Part shown: positions 1 to 11,100 of the stretch, one piece after another
Layout of the letters: every line of letters starts with the position of its first letter
Numbering within the stretch: position 1 is the first letter of the stretch
Source: Gilliamella intestini
GTDB lineage: Bacteria > Pseudomonadota > Gammaproteobacteria > Enterobacterales > Orbaceae
Direction of reading: 5' to 3'
Assembly (NCBI RefSeq): GCF_900094935.1
Contig: NZ_FMBA01000009.1
Location: forward strand, 1 to 64,000
DNA: 64,000 bases
Notes under the pieces: generated by a model
What the model was told of the DNA's origin: nothing
Seen by the model: the letters and a program-made list of their open reading frames with translations, nothing else
The model's database searches: none
Program-made: the position numbers and the translations under genes

Positions 1-97
1 ATTTTTTAATTTATTTAATAAAATCCAAATTAAAAATCCTGTTTATGGTTTAAATAAAAAATAAACCCCGAATTATATCGAGGTTTGTCATCAATCT

Positions 98-122
98 GAC
101 CCTGTTTATCGGGTTTTTTTTA
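98..122 (+). terminator. Intrinsic terminator of a gene left of the window
   Basis: A short stem (ACCC at 99-102 pairing with GGGT at 111-114) is followed directly by a run of T. It would end plus-strand transcription entering from the left edge. A second imperfect inverted repeat (AACCCCGA/TCGAGGTT) lies at 63-84. The stem is short, so strength is uncertain. Confidence 0.45.
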
Positions 123-299
123 TTAAAAATTTGATTTAAGATAATTTATTGTCAATAACTTAACCAAATTTATAACCGCTTTCTATTATTTATTCACTTA
201 ATAAAGATTGTTTTAATTAATTCATTGTGTCAGGAGGTGTTAATTGTGGATCGGCTACACTAATTCATACAACTTTTTTAAGGGGTAAATTAATCACAA

Positions 300-565
300 C
301 TAAAAAAGAACAAATATGAATAAGATTAAACGCAAAAGACGAACATTCAATGATGATTTTAAACACCAAATGGCAAAACTTTACATACTGAGTTTTCTTG
401 ATCCAGACAATCGGTTGTTTGAATGATATTGAGCAGAAAATAAGTACCGTCATTACTTTTTAAAGGTAACACTTCGACCGAATCATCGAATAAAGGTTGG
501 AGTAGCTCATAGGCACGCGGGGTAATGATATGAACGCCAACATCATTTATATCATTAAAATCCAT
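300..565 (-). pseudogene. Degraded Imm11/DUF1629-like immunity gene fragment
   Basis: From the ATG at 565 the first 68 codons encode a peptide with phrases such as IITPRAYELLQPLF, DDSVEVLPLKSNDGTYFLLN and TDCLDQENSVCKV, which resemble the start of the C-terminal domain of DUF1629 (Imm11-type) immunity proteins. The frame stops at 359. The other frames downstream give the pieces FKIIIE and then RLILFIFVLF, as expected if the gene continued before frameshifts. I infer a decayed polymorphic-toxin immunity gene; no toxin is visible in the window. The family call rests on motif recall, not a search. Confidence 0.45.
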
Positions 566-587
566 ATCTGTAGAAATGCCTCGCGTC

Positions 588-622
588 GTTTACAGTAGTT
601 TCTCTAATTCCTGTAAATAACG
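588..622 (+). repeat. Short interspersed hairpin repeat, copy 1
   Basis: TTTACAG (589-595) and CTGTAAA (611-617) form an inverted repeat around a 15-base spacer. About 34 bases here match 20032-20064 at roughly 30 positions, in the same orientation. The function is unknown; it could be an operator, or part of a small repetitive element. Confidence 0.5.
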
Positions 623-704
623 CTAGGAATTCCTTAAAATAATGATTATGTTAATATCAATTAATGCGATTTGAATTATAGATAATAGGGTTAATTTAAT
701 AGTA

Positions 705-731
705 CAATCCCCAATTATATTGGGGGATTTA
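705..731 (-). terminator. Stem-loop after alaA
   Basis: AATCCCC pairs with GGGGATT across an AT-rich loop, 15 bases past the alaA stop. No strong U-run follows on the minus strand, so it is either a weak terminator or a 3'-end stabiliser. Confidence 0.4.
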
Positions 732-745
732 ATTAAAATTTTCTT

Positions 746-1960
746 TTATTGTTTATATTGAGATAAAAACTTAGCAAACCTTCCAATAGCATCTTCAAGT
801 TCACCTAAATAAGGTAAAGCAACCATTCTAACATGATCTGGTTTATGCCAGTTAAAACCAGTTCCTTGCACAAGTAAGACTTTTTCTTGTAATAAAAAAT
901 CTAAAACTAATTTCTGATCATTGTGAATATTAAACTTTTTTTGATCAAGTTTTGGAAATAAATACAATGCACCTTGTGGTTTGGTGCATGAAACTCCAGG
1001 AATATCATTAAGCAAACGCCATGCTAGCATACATTGATCGTACAAACGTCCGCCAGGAGTGATAAATTCATTAATACTTTGGTAGCCGCCTAGTGCTCCT
1101 TGAATAGCATGTTGTAATGGCACATTAGCACATAAACGCATGGATGCAAGCATATTCAAACCTTCAATATAGCCTTTTACATGGTGTTTTGGACCACAAA
1201 GCGCCATCCAACCTTGCCTAAATCCAGCTACACGATATGTTTTTGATAGCCCACTCATGGTAATGACAAATAAATCGGGAGCTAATGCAGCAATGGAATG
1301 ATGCACAGCATCATCATATAAAATCTTGTCGTAAATCTCATCGGCAAAAATTATTAAGTTATTTTGACGAGCTACTTCGGCGATCTCAAGTAATACTTCT
1401 TTACTATAAACTGCCCCCGTTGGATTATTTGGATTAATAATGACAATGCCTTTTGTTTTTGGTGTGATTTTTTGTTTAATATCATCTAAATCTGGCGACC
1501 AATTTGCTTCTTCATCGCAAAGATAATGTACAGCATTACCTCCAGACAAGCTAATAGCTGCTGTCCATAATGGATAATCTGGCATAGGCACAAGTATTTC
1601 ATCACCACTATTGAGTAATGCTTGCATGGACTGAACAATGAGCTCTGATACGCCGTTACCAATATAAATATCTTCAACATCCAAGCTGGTGATCCCTCTA
1701 GCTTGATAATGCTGCATGACCGCTTTTCGTGCAGAATAAAGCCCTTTTGAATCACTATATCCTTGTGAGGATGGCAAATTGCGAATAACATCAACCAATA
1801 ATTCATCTGGTGCGGCAAAACCGAATGGGGCTGGATTTCCAATATTTAGTTTTAGGATTGTTTGGCCTTCTTCTTCTAATCGTTTTGCATGTTCAAGAAT
1901 TGGTCCTCGGATGTCATAACAAACATTATCCAATTTTTTGGATTTTTGGAAATTTACCAT
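746..1960 (-). CDS. alaA: Glutamate-pyruvate (alanine) aminotransferase AlaA
   Basis: A PLP-dependent class I/II aminotransferase that makes L-alanine from pyruvate and glutamate in the cytoplasm. The 404 residues match E. coli AlaA (405) from end to end. GNPAPFGF is at 41-48, NPNNPTG at 176-182, the cofactor-contacting Asp207/Tyr210 in ADEIY, and the PLP Lys240 in SGLSK. The N-terminus (MVNFQKSKKLDNVCYDIRGP) aligns with the family start, so the start is secure. It is monocistronic: debris lies on both sides. The upstream region (1961-2100) is AT-rich without an operator I recognise. Confidence 0.96.
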   Translation of the reverse strand: MVNFQKSKKLDNVCYDIRGPILEHAKRLEEEGQTILKLNIGNPAPFGFAAPDELLVDVIRNLPSSQGYSDSKGLYSARKAVMQHYQARGITSLDVEDIYIGNGVSELIVQSMQALLNSGDEILVPMPDYPLWTAAISLSGGNAVHYLCDEEANWSPDLDDIKQKITPKTKGIVIINPNNPTGAVYSKEVLLEIAEVARQNNLIIFADEIYDKILYDDAVHHSIAALAPDLFVITMSGLSKTYRVAGFRQGWMALCGPKHHVKGYIEGLNMLASMRLCANVPLQHAIQGALGGYQSINEFITPGGRLYDQCMLAWRLLNDIPGVSCTKPQGALYLFPKLDQKKFNIHNDQKLVLDFLLQEKVLLVQGTGFNWHKPDHVRMVALPYLGELEDAIGRFAKFLSQYKQ

Positions 1961-2400
1961 AATATCGCTCTTTTTTATTTTTACTGAAAAAATAATCTAC
2001 TCCTATTTAGATAATTTTTAAAGATATTATTATGATAAGCTTAAAAAATATCATTTATTTGAGTGAAATTTATACATCATAGGGATGTAAAATAATTTTA
2101 AACGCAATAAAACCATCGGTTCGGGAATTAAGCATCTGGTTAAACTTGAAAAAATCCATTGGAGATAAATTAAAACAGTAAGCTAAAGGAGATAACAAAA
2201 CCTACTTGAGAGAAATGCTACAGGTTGATACCAAAGGTTTACCTTTACTTAAAAATAAAACCAAACAGCAAACTAGAGAATTTTTGCTTGTTGGTATAAA
2301 TATGATTTTTTGGTTTTTTACATAAACATAGGGCGTTCCTGAAACTTCTTGACAAAAATGGCGCTGTCTTTGTTGGTTAGATAAATGTTTATGTAGATAA
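1961..2400. other. Intergenic region, probably gene and IS debris
   Basis: It carries the alaA upstream region (to about 2100) and then sequence with only short broken frames on both strands. The 74-codon minus-strand frame at 2202-2426 shows no recognisable family and no ribosome binding site. The plus strand continues into the truncated hydrolase at 2401. Confidence 0.5.
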
Positions 2401-2700
2401 ACTGCGATAACTAGCGTATCAAGCAAAAGTCGACAAAAATCACCTACCTATAAACCAATAGGAAAGCCGTTAAAGGATTATTTTAATCATGAATGTAAAC
2501 AACTCGGCGTTTTTATACCTGATGCAATGCATTTTAGTTTCATGCAAATTTGTAAATCAGGTGCTATAGATATTTTAGAGCAAGAGGCTAAAGGAGAAGC
2601 AATCATTTGTAAAGATGGTGGGAATCGCATAAGGACAGAGATACGCCGTGAAATAACGGATCAAATAATCGATTTTTTAGCTAAGGTGAATTTAAATTAA
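2401..2700 (+). pseudogene. C-terminal remnant of an alpha/beta hydrolase (dienelactone-hydrolase-like) joined to IS-end-like DNA
   Basis: An open frame of 99 codons ends at TAA 2698-2700 but has no credible start. Its second half (IPDAMHFSFMQICKSGA, then AIICKDGGNRIRTEIRREI, ending in IDFLAKV) resembles the C-terminus of predicted dienelactone hydrolases of the alpha/beta fold, where the (A/G)xHFxFL motif carries the catalytic His. The nucleophile-serine half is absent. The upstream part (2474-2518) matches the flank of an IS transposase remnant at 19480-19525, so an insertion followed by decay is the likely history. The family call is from memory. Confidence 0.45.
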
Positions 2701-2712
2701 GTGCCTATTTTA

Positions 2713-2741
2713 GAAATATACTGCGGCAAAAGCCGCAGTAA
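2713..2741 (-). terminator. Intrinsic terminator of pntAB
   Basis: A 9-bp perfect stem (TACTGCGGC at 2719-2727 with GCCGCAGTA at 2732-2740) and a 4-base loop lie 16 bases past the pntB stop. The minus-strand continuation is ATATTTCT, moderately U-rich. Confidence 0.7.
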
Positions 2742-2756
2742 TACTTTTAGTGATAC

Positions 2757-4148
2757 TTAAAGGTTTTGTAGTACTTTTTCAACACTGTCTTTAGCATCAC
2801 CAAATAGCATATAGCTATTTTCTTTAAAGAATAGTGGGTTTTGTACACCTGCATAACCAGTATTCATTGAGCGTTTAGAAATAACAACCGTTTTTGCTTT
2901 CCAAACTTCAAGAACAGGCATGCCTGCTATTGGGCTATTTGGATCTTCTTCTGCCGCTGGGTTGACTGTATCGTTAGCTCCAATTACCCAAACCACATCA
3001 GTATCAGGGAAGTCATCGTTGATTTCATCCATTTCTAATACAATATCATAAGGCACTTTTGCTTCGGCTAATAATACATTCATATGCCCAGGTAAACGTC
3101 CTGCTACTGGGTGAATACCAAAACGAACTTCTATACCCATACCACGTAGTCTTTCAGTAATATTACTTACTGCACCTTGAGCTTGAGCAACTGCCATACC
3201 ATATCCAGGAACAATAATAACTGAGCGGGCTTCTTTTAATGTTTGCGCAACTTCGGCTGGTTGCATTTCACGGTATTCACCTTGTTCTTCATCCGATGAA
3301 CTAGCTGCGCTACCATCGCTACCGAAACCGCCAGCAATAACACTAATAAATGAGCGGTTCATCGCTTTACACATAATATATGAAAGAATTGCGCCTGATG
3401 AACCAACTAATGCGCCTGTTACAATTAATAGATCATTGCCTAACATAAAGCCTGCTGCTGCTGCTGCCCAACCTGAATAAGAATTTAGCATTGAAATAAC
3501 AACAGGCATGTCAGCACCACCAATTGAAGCAACAAGATGGAAACCAAACACGAATGCAATAATTGCCATGATCAACAAACTAATTATTGCACCAGCGCCA
3601 CTTTTTACTTCAACAAAAGTAAACATTAAAATGATAGAAACAACAATTGCTGCTAGATTCCAATAATGTTTATTTGGAATTGATAATGGTTTTGAGCTAA
3701 TGCGTCCATTTAATTTACCAAATGCGACAACAGAGCCGGAGAAGGTTACTGCGCCGATAAAGACACCAACAAAAATCTCTACTAAATGTACAGTTAACTC
3801 ACCACCTTGAAAATTTTGAATGTGTGGATCTAAATAACTGTTTAAGCCAACTAGAACAGCAGCCATTCCAACAAAGCTATGAAGTAGTGCAACAAGCTCT
3901 GGCATTTGAGTCATTTCAACTTTTTTAGCCAAATATAAACCAATTACAGCACCAATAATCATTGCAATAACTATCCAGTGTAATCCGCCTTTAATACTTG
4001 CAACTGCTGCAATAAGTGCGATTACCATACCAATCATACCGTAAATATTACCAGATTTGGCAGATTCTTGGTTGGAAAGACCTCGTAAACTAAAGATAAA
4101 AAGTAATGCAGCAATAACATAGGCTGCTTGAATGATTCCATTACTCAT
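2757..4148 (-). CDS. pntB: NAD(P)+ transhydrogenase subunit beta PntB
   Basis: The membrane subunit of the proton-translocating transhydrogenase, which moves hydride from NADH to NADP+ using the proton gradient. At 463 residues it is the length of E. coli PntB (462). About nine hydrophobic segments (residues 5-265) form the proton channel. The C-terminal NADP(H)-binding domain III has [24 protein letters not shown] and [12 protein letters not shown]. It lies 15 bases after pntA in the same operon and is followed by the terminator at 2713-2741. Confidence 0.97.
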   Translation of the reverse strand: MSNGIIQAAYVIAALLFIFSLRGLSNQESAKSGNIYGMIGMVIALIAAVASIKGGLHWIVIAMIIGAVIGLYLAKKVEMTQMPELVALLHSFVGMAAVLVGLNSYLDPHIQNFQGGELTVHLVEIFVGVFIGAVTFSGSVVAFGKLNGRISSKPLSIPNKHYWNLAAIVVSIILMFTFVEVKSGAGAIISLLIMAIIAFVFGFHLVASIGGADMPVVISMLNSYSGWAAAAAGFMLGNDLLIVTGALVGSSGAILSYIMCKAMNRSFISVIAGGFGSDGSAASSSDEEQGEYREMQPAEVAQTLKEARSVIIVPGYGMAVAQAQGAVSNITERLRGMGIEVRFGIHPVAGRLPGHMNVLLAEAKVPYDIVLEMDEINDDFPDTDVVWVIGANDTVNPAAEEDPNSPIAGMPVLEVWKAKTVVISKRSMNTGYAGVQNPLFFKENSYMLFGDAKDSVEKVLQNL

Positions 4149-4163
4149 AATGTATGCTCTCCT

Positions 4164-5696
4164 TTACTTGCCACGTTGGAACATTTTCAGCATTCTTTGA
4201 GTAACAAAGAATCCACCAAAAATATTGATACTAGCAATCAAAATAGCAACAAAAGCAATTGCCGTAGTTAAGCCATTATCATCACTGACTTGTAATATTG
4301 CTCCGACCAATATAATTCCAGAAATTGCATTAGTTACCGACATTAGTGGTGTATGCAAAGAATGTGTAACATTCCATACAACGTAGTAACCAACAACGCA
4401 AGATAATGCAAATACAGTAAAATGCCCTAAAAAGCTTTCAGGAACGGAGTTTGCAAGCCAGAAGAAAACAATGAGAACTAAAGCTAAAATACCATATTTT
4501 TTGCGAGGATCCATTGGCTTTGGTTCTGGTTTAACAATTGGCTCTGCTGCTTTTTTCTGAGGTTGAGCAGATACTTGAATCGGTGGTGCTGGCCAAGTGA
4601 TTTCTTTATCTTTAACCACAGTTACACCACGAATTACAACATCTTCAAAATTGATATCAATATTACCATCTTTTTCTTTAGCAAGCAGTTTTAATAGGTT
4701 AACAATGTTAGTACCATAAAGCTGTGATGCTTGTGCTGGCATACGATTAGCTAAATCAGTATAACCAACAATTTTAACATTGTTATCTGTTTCGAAAATT
4801 TCACCTGGTTTAGTTAATTCACAGTTACCACCAGTTAACGCAGCCAAATCAACAATAACACTACCCGGTTTCATTGATTCAACCATTTCTTTCGAAATGA
4901 GTTTTGGAGCTGGTTTACCTGGAATTAGTGCAGTTGTTATGATGATATCAACATCTTTGGCTTGCTCTGCAAACAGTGCCATTTCAGCTTCAATAAAGGC
5001 CGCTGACATTTGTTTAGCATAACCGTCACCAGAACCTGCTTCTTCTTCAAAATCTAACTCTAAAAAGTCAGCTCCCATGCTATTAATTTGTTCGGCAACT
5101 TCAGGGCGGGTGTCAAAAGCACGAACAATTGCCCCCAGACTCACCGCTGCGCCAATGGCTGCAAGGCCTGCAACACCTGCTCCAATAACTAATATTTTAG
5201 CTGGAGGTACTTTACCAGCAGCAGTAACTTGCCCTGTAAAGAATCGACCAAATTGATTTGCTGCTTCAATAACTGAACGATAACCAGCAATATTAGACAT
5301 TGAGCTTAATGCATCTAGAGATTGTGCACGTGAAATACGTGGTACACAATCCATAGCCATTACAGTAATATTTTTGGTGGCTAATTTTTCTAATAGCTCT
5401 TTATGTTGAGCTGGATAAATATAGCTAATAAGGGTTGAACCCTCTTTCATTAAAGAAATTTCATCATCGCTTGGCGCATGAAACTTCAAAATTAAATCAT
5501 TTTGCCAAACATCTTGTGTGTTTTGAATTGTGGCTCCAGCATCAATAAAAGCTTGGTCTTCATAATGAGCTGCATGTCCAGCGCCTTGTTCTACGGAAAC
5601 TGTAAAGCCCAGTTTTAACAGTTGTCCAACAGTCAAAGGAGTTGCTGCAACTCTAGCTTCATTGGCTAACCGTTCTTTAGGTATACCGATATGCAT
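4164..5696 (-). CDS. pntA: NAD(P)+ transhydrogenase subunit alpha PntA
   Basis: The NAD(H)-binding subunit of the transhydrogenase. Its 510 residues equal the length of E. coli PntA. The N-terminus ([20 protein letters not shown]) is the alanine dehydrogenase/PNT domain. A Rossmann motif ([15 protein letters not shown]) leads to AFDTRPEV, which contacts NAD. After a Pro/Lys-rich linker (about 370-395) come the C-terminal membrane helices. It is the first gene of pntAB and is divergent from the muk operon. Confidence 0.97.
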   Translation of the reverse strand: MHIGIPKERLANEARVAATPLTVGQLLKLGFTVSVEQGAGHAAHYEDQAFIDAGATIQNTQDVWQNDLILKFHAPSDDEISLMKEGSTLISYIYPAQHKELLEKLATKNITVMAMDCVPRISRAQSLDALSSMSNIAGYRSVIEAANQFGRFFTGQVTAAGKVPPAKILVIGAGVAGLAAIGAAVSLGAIVRAFDTRPEVAEQINSMGADFLELDFEEEAGSGDGYAKQMSAAFIEAEMALFAEQAKDVDIIITTALIPGKPAPKLISKEMVESMKPGSVIVDLAALTGGNCELTKPGEIFETDNNVKIVGYTDLANRMPAQASQLYGTNIVNLLKLLAKEKDGNIDINFEDVVIRGVTVVKDKEITWPAPPIQVSAQPQKKAAEPIVKPEPKPMDPRKKYGILALVLIVFFWLANSVPESFLGHFTVFALSCVVGYYVVWNVTHSLHTPLMSVTNAISGIILVGAILQVSDDNGLTTAIAFVAILIASINIFGGFFVTQRMLKMFQRGK

Positions 5697-6025
5697 TTCG
5701 TTACGTCCTTATGTTAGTTTATAGATAGAATGTAGATTGATTTTAGCATAAATAGATTTCTGTGCGAGTAGGGAATCTATTTTTTATTTAACAAATAAAA
5801 ATTTTAAATTACTTTAGTGATATTTATTAGCTAATATTATTATGATGCTATATATAAACAATCATGATTTGAATAATACTGTTTTAATTCTTTCTTCGAA
5901 TTCCATTACAAATTTACTCTATATTGTTATATAATTAGTGCTATTTTTATTTATACCTTGAGCCTTGAGATATAAATGCTATGAGGTATGTTTAGATTTT
6001 ATTCTCCTTGAATTAAGGAAATTTT
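5697..6025. other. Divergent pntA-mukF intergenic region
   Basis: No gene or RNA is recognised in these 329 bases. They hold the pntAB upstream region, the probable muk promoter at 5906-5935, and the mukF ribosome binding site (AAGGA). In E. coli the gene upstream of mukF is the methyltransferase cmoM; it is not here. Confidence 0.6.
5906..5935 (+). promoter_or_regulatory. Candidate sigma-70 promoter of mukFEB
   Basis: TTACAA (5906-5911), an 18-base spacer and a perfect TATAAT (5930-5935) lie about 90 bases before the mukF start. In DNA this AT-rich such matches are common, so confidence is moderate. Confidence 0.4.
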
Positions 6026-7348
6026 ATGATTGATTTTTCCCAATCTGTGCCAGAACTGGTCTCTTGGGCAAAAAAGAATGATTTTTCAATTGCTTTGCCT
6101 GTGGAAAGGTTAGCTTTTTTATTGGCTATTGCTGTATTGAATAGCGAGCGTTTTGACGGTGAAATGACTGAGTCTGAATTAATTGATGCTTTTAGACATG
6201 TTTCACAAATTTTTGAACAGAGTGAAGACACTATTACAGTACGAGCCAATAATGCTATCAATGATTTGGTACGCCAACGCTTAATCACACGTTTTGCAAG
6301 TGAAATGACAGATGGTTTCTCGATTTATCGTTTAACTCCACTAGGAATAGGCATTTCTGATTACTATATTCGTCAGCGAGAATTCTCAACGCTGCGTTTA
6401 TCCATTCAATTATCCATTGTTGCGCAAGAATTAAAACGTGCCGCAGATGCAGCTGTCGAAGGTGGTGATGATTTACATTGGCATCGAAATGTCTTTGCGC
6501 CATTAAAATATTCAGTCGCTGAAATTTTTGACAGTATCGATATTACACAACGAGTGATGGATGAACAACAAGCTGATGTTAAACAAAATATTTCAGCCTT
6601 ATTAAGTCAAGATTGGCAAGCAGCAATTAGTAGTTGTGAAGGATTGTTAACTGAAACATCACAAACATTGCGTGAGCTGCAAGATACTTTAGCTGCTGCA
6701 GGCGATAAATTACAAGCTAGCTTACTTTTAATACAAGATGCGACGCTTGCTAACCCTGATCTTGATAAAATTAATAATGTGGTTATGGACCTACAAGGTA
6801 AGCTTGATCGCATTATTGGTTGGGGGCAAAAAGCGATTGACCTTTGGATTGGTTATGATCGCCATGTTCATAAATTTATTCGTACCGCTATTGATTTAGA
6901 TAAAAATCGGGTGTTTTCGCAACGCTTACGAAAATCGATTCAAGGATACTTTGATTTGCCTTGGTCACTCACTTTTGCTAATGCCGATCGCTTACTAGAT
7001 ATGCGTGATGAAGAATTGGCACTACATGATGCTGAGGTAACTGGAGAATTACCTTCGGAACTTGAATTTGAAATGATTGAAGAGATTCAAGAACATATTA
7101 TTGCCCATATTGAACAAAATTTAATGGTATTCAAGCAAGAAAATAAACCACTTGATATGGGCACAACCATTCATAGCTATTTGTCTCAGTTCCCGCGCGA
7201 ACAACATTTTGATATAGCAAGATTATTTATTGATCAGGCCATTCGCCTCGGTATTGCTGAAGATGATTGGCTTGGAATTCCTGCCGAATGGAAACCTATT
7301 AACGATTATGGAGCTAAGGTACAAGCACATGTCATCAACAGATACTAA
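6026..7348 (+). CDS. mukF: Chromosome partition protein MukF (kleisin)
   Basis: The kleisin of the MukBEF condensin, which bridges MukB heads and binds MukE to compact and segregate the chromosome. At 440 residues it is the length of E. coli MukF. It has an N-terminal winged-helix dimerisation domain, a helical middle and a C-terminal domain that contacts the MukB head. AAGGA sits seven bases before the ATG. Its 3' end overlaps mukE by 20 bases, so mukF, mukE and mukB are one translationally coupled operon. Confidence 0.97.
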   Translation: MIDFSQSVPELVSWAKKNDFSIALPVERLAFLLAIAVLNSERFDGEMTESELIDAFRHVSQIFEQSEDTITVRANNAINDLVRQRLITRFASEMTDGFSIYRLTPLGIGISDYYIRQREFSTLRLSIQLSIVAQELKRAADAAVEGGDDLHWHRNVFAPLKYSVAEIFDSIDITQRVMDEQQADVKQNISALLSQDWQAAISSCEGLLTETSQTLRELQDTLAAAGDKLQASLLLIQDATLANPDLDKINNVVMDLQGKLDRIIGWGQKAIDLWIGYDRHVHKFIRTAIDLDKNRVFSQRLRKSIQGYFDLPWSLTFANADRLLDMRDEELALHDAEVTGELPSELEFEMIEEIQEHIIAHIEQNLMVFKQENKPLDMGTTIHSYLSQFPREQHFDIARLFIDQAIRLGIAEDDWLGIPAEWKPINDYGAKVQAHVINRY

Positions 7349-8126
7349 CGATTTCGAAACACAACAAACTGCACATCATCTTGATGAAGTTATGGGGCGC
7401 ATAGCAGCGAGTTCTCAGGCTTCTATCGATAAATATATGCCCGTTAAGTTGGTCCAAGCAATTGCTAATCCTATCTTTCCTGAGCTGGATAGTTTATTAC
7501 GCTCTGGCCGTCATATTGGTATTGATGAACTTGATCATCATGCTTTTCTAATGGATTTCCAACTTGAACTCGAGCAATTTTATCAACGTTATAATGTTGA
7601 GTTAATTCGTGCGCCTGAAGGATTTTTCTATCTTCGTCCTCGTTCAACAACATTGATTCCACGTTCAGTATTATCGGAACTTGATATGCTTGTTGGCAAA
7701 GTTCTTTGTTATTTGTATTTAAGTCCCGAGAGATTAGCGCATGAGGGGATCTTTACCTTACAAGAATTATTTGATGAACTGGTTTCATTAGCAGATGAAA
7801 GTAAGTTACTCAAATTAGTAAACCAACGTTCAACAGGTTCAGATTTAGATCGCCAAAAACTATTTGATAAAGTGAAAACAGCGCTAAATCGGTTGCGTCG
7901 GTTAGGCATGATTTTTTTTATTGTTGGTAATGACAGTAGCCGTTTTCGTATTAATGAATCAATATTCCGTTTTGGTGCGGATGTACGGAGTAGTGATGAC
8001 GCACAAGAAGCGCAATTACGCCTGATTCGAGATGGCGAAGCAATCAAAATCGAATCATCGCTTATTTTAGACGATAATAATGAAGAACAAAAACAAGATG
8101 AAGACGTTAATGAGGAGACTGAATAA
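7329..8126 (+). CDS. mukE: Chromosome partition protein MukE
   Basis: The MukE dimer binds MukF and regulates MukB ATPase activity and DNA loading. I chose the ATG at 7329 (MSSTDTN...) and not an upstream in-frame start at 7230, because E. coli MukE also begins MSST and the extra residues are only mukF read in another frame. This gives 265 residues, against 234 in E. coli; the extra is an N-terminal insertion (about 30 residues before YMPVKL) and a more acidic tail. The core ([34 protein letters not shown]) is nearly identical to E. coli. Confidence 0.96.
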   Translation: MSSTDTNDFETQQTAHHLDEVMGRIAASSQASIDKYMPVKLVQAIANPIFPELDSLLRSGRHIGIDELDHHAFLMDFQLELEQFYQRYNVELIRAPEGFFYLRPRSTTLIPRSVLSELDMLVGKVLCYLYLSPERLAHEGIFTLQELFDELVSLADESKLLKLVNQRSTGSDLDRQKLFDKVKTALNRLRRLGMIFFIVGNDSSRFRINESIFRFGADVRSSDDAQEAQLRLIRDGEAIKIESSLILDDNNEEQKQDEDVNEETE

Positions 8127-8128
8127 TC

Positions 8129-11100
8129 ATGATTGGACACGGTAAATTTCACTCATTAACTTTGATAAACTGGAATGGTTTTTTTGCACGAACGTTTGAA
8201 TTAGATCAATTAGTTACGACATTATCTGGTGGTAATGGCGCAGGTAAATCAACTACCATGGCGGCTTTTGTTACTGCATTGATCCCTGATTTAACTTTAT
8301 TACATTTTAGAAACACCACAGAAGCAGGTGCTACATCTGGATCACGTGATAAAGGTTTGCATGGTAAATTAAAGCCCGGTGTTTGTTATTCAATGCTAGA
8401 TGTGATTAACTCTCGTAATCAGCGAATTATTTGTGGTGTACGTTTACAACAAGTAGCTGGACGTGATAAAAAAGTCGACATCAAGCCATTTTTACTACAG
8501 GGCCTACCAGTTGGTATTAGTCCAACAGAATTAGTAACCGAACGTTTAAACGATAAACAAGCGCGAATCTTATCGTTACCAGAGTTAAAAGATAAAGCCG
8601 AATCAATGGAAGGCATTATCTTTAAACAATTTAACTCTATTACTGATTATCATTCGGTTATGTTTGATTTTGGTATTTTACCAAAACGCTTACGCTCTCC
8701 ATCCGATAGAAGTAAATATTACCGTTTGATTGAGGCCTCACTTTATGGTGGTATCTCAAGTGCCATTACTCGTTCTCTGCGTGATTATTTATTACCAGAA
8801 AATAGTGGTGTGCGAAAAGCTTTCCAAGATATGGAAGCAGCATTGCGCGAGAATCGGATGACTTTAGAAGCTATTCGAGTAACACAATCAGATCGTGACT
8901 TATTTAAACACTTAATTACTGAATCAACTAATTATGTGGCAGCTGATTATATGCGTCATAATAATGAACGCCGAGTTCATATAGAATCAGTACTTGGCTT
9001 GCGTCGTGATATGTTTAAAACGCAAGATCTGCTTATTAGCAATCAATATCGCCAAGTTGAAATGGCAAAAGAACTTAAAGAACATCAAGATGCGCAAAAT
9101 GATTTGGAAACTGACTTACAGGCTGCTAATGATCACCTCAATTTAGTGCAAACTGCATTACGTCAACAAGAAAAGATCGACCGTTATCAAGCAGATTTAG
9201 ATGATTTAAACTTAAAGTTAGAAGAACAAAACGAAGTAGTGCTTGAAGCAAATGAACAGTACCAAACCTATCGTGATCAAGTAGAACAAACAGAACAAGA
9301 AGTTGACGAAATCAAAACTCAATTAGCTGATTACCAGCAGGCTCTTGATGTTCAACAAACACGGGCAATTCAATACCAACAGGCTTTACAGGCATTAAAA
9401 AATGCTCAATCATTATGCCAGTTACCAAAACTAGGTATTAGTAATATTGAAAATCACTATGAATTGTTTGAAGAAAAGCAAAAAGAGATCACCGAACAAG
9501 TTCTTGAGCTTGAGCAAAAATTAAGTGTATCTGATGCGGCGATTAATCAATTTGATAGAGCTTATCAACTAGTTGTGAAATTAGTGGGTGATGTTACCCG
9601 AAGTGAAGCTTTTGCGGCAGCTAAAGAAGCATTAAGACAATGGCCATCACAATGTTATCAGGCTGAGCAGGCCGAACATTTACAACTACAACTTGATGAA
9701 CTAGAACAACGATTTTTTGAACAAAAAGAAGCTGAATCATTATTAACACAATTTTGTAAGCGTATTGAACGCCAAGTTAATTACGATGAACTAGATGAGT
9801 TAAAGCAAGAGCTCGAATTGCAATTAGACGAAAGTGCCGAACGGGCTAACGAATCAAGTGAAAAGCGTATTGAATTTAGACAAGAACTTGAACAAATTCA
9901 ATCGAAGATTACTGAATATCGACAAAAAGCACCGTTATGGTTAAAAGCTCAAGATGCGTTAATTTCATTGCAAGAACAAACCGGTCAAGTGTTTAGCCAT
10001 AGTCAAGCAGTTACGCAACACATGCAACAACTGCTTGAACAAGAACGCTTACTTGTCACTGAGCGAGACCAAATTAGCTTTAGACGCAACCAATTAGATG
10101 TTCAAATTGAGCAACTAAATCAACCTAGTGGTGTTGATGATGGTCGTTTGTCTTCGTTAGCAGAACGATTTAATGGTGTATTACTTTCTGAAATTTATGA
10201 AGATGTAACAATTGAAGATGCGCCTTATTTTTCAGCATTATATGGCCCATCAAGACAAGCCATTGTGGTGCCAGATTTATCACTAGTTAAACAGCAATTA
10301 GAAAGCCTTACTGCAAGTGATGAAGATTACCCAGAAGATATCTATTTTATTGAAGGTGACCCATCATCGTTTGATGATAGCGTATTTAATTGTGAAGAGA
10401 TGAATAAAGCGGTACTTGTCAAAACAGGTGATCGCCAATGGCGATTCTCAAGCTTTCCTAAAGTACCACTATTTGGTCGTGCTGCTCGTGAGATTCACCT
10501 TGAAAAATTATCTAGTGAACGTGATGAATTACATGAGCGCTATGCAACTATCTCATTTGATTTACAAAAATTACAACGAATTGAACAAAATGTTGGGCAA
10601 TTTATTGGCCAACATTTAGGAGTTGCTTTTGATATCGATCCTGAAGCTGAAGCACAAAAATTAACGACAAGACGCACTGAAATTGAACGACAATTATCGT
10701 CTCAGGAAAGTATTGATAAACAAAATCAGCAACAAGTGACTAATTGCAAAGAACAATTAGCAACCGTAAATCGCTTGGTTGCGCAAATGCATTTATTAGC
10801 TGATGATGATCTGGCTGATAGAGTTGACGATTTACGTGAACAAGTTGCACAAGCACAAGAATCTGTGCAATATGTTAGCCGTAATCGCAATACCGTTTCA
10901 GAACTTGAACCAATTTTAGCTGTTTTACAAAGTGATCCAGAGCAGAACGAAGCATTACGTGAACAATACAATACGGTTAAAGCACAACAACAGACCATCC
11001 GCCAACAAGTTTTTGCCTTAACTGAAGTAATGCAACGTCGTGCCCACTTTAGCTATGAAGACTCGGCAGGTATGTTAAATGAAAATAGTGATTTAAATGA

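Larger units (their letters stand above)
566..745. other. Non-coding gap with a hairpin repeat and a stem-loop after alaA
   Basis: No gene is seen. The gap holds the hairpin repeat at 588-622 (a second copy lies near 20,050) and a stem-loop at 705-731. Confidence 0.6.

Noticed and set aside
265-453. 62-codon minus-strand frame as a separate gene
   Set aside because: It overlaps the Imm11-like remnant in another frame and is better read as a frameshifted continuation; its N-terminal part has no support of its own.
2202-2426. 74-codon minus-strand frame
   Set aside because: No family, no ribosome binding site, and it overlaps degenerate plus-strand debris.
7230-7328. Longer N-terminus for mukE
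   Set aside because: These codons are mukF coding sequence in another frame, and MSST at 7329 matches the start of E. coli MukE.
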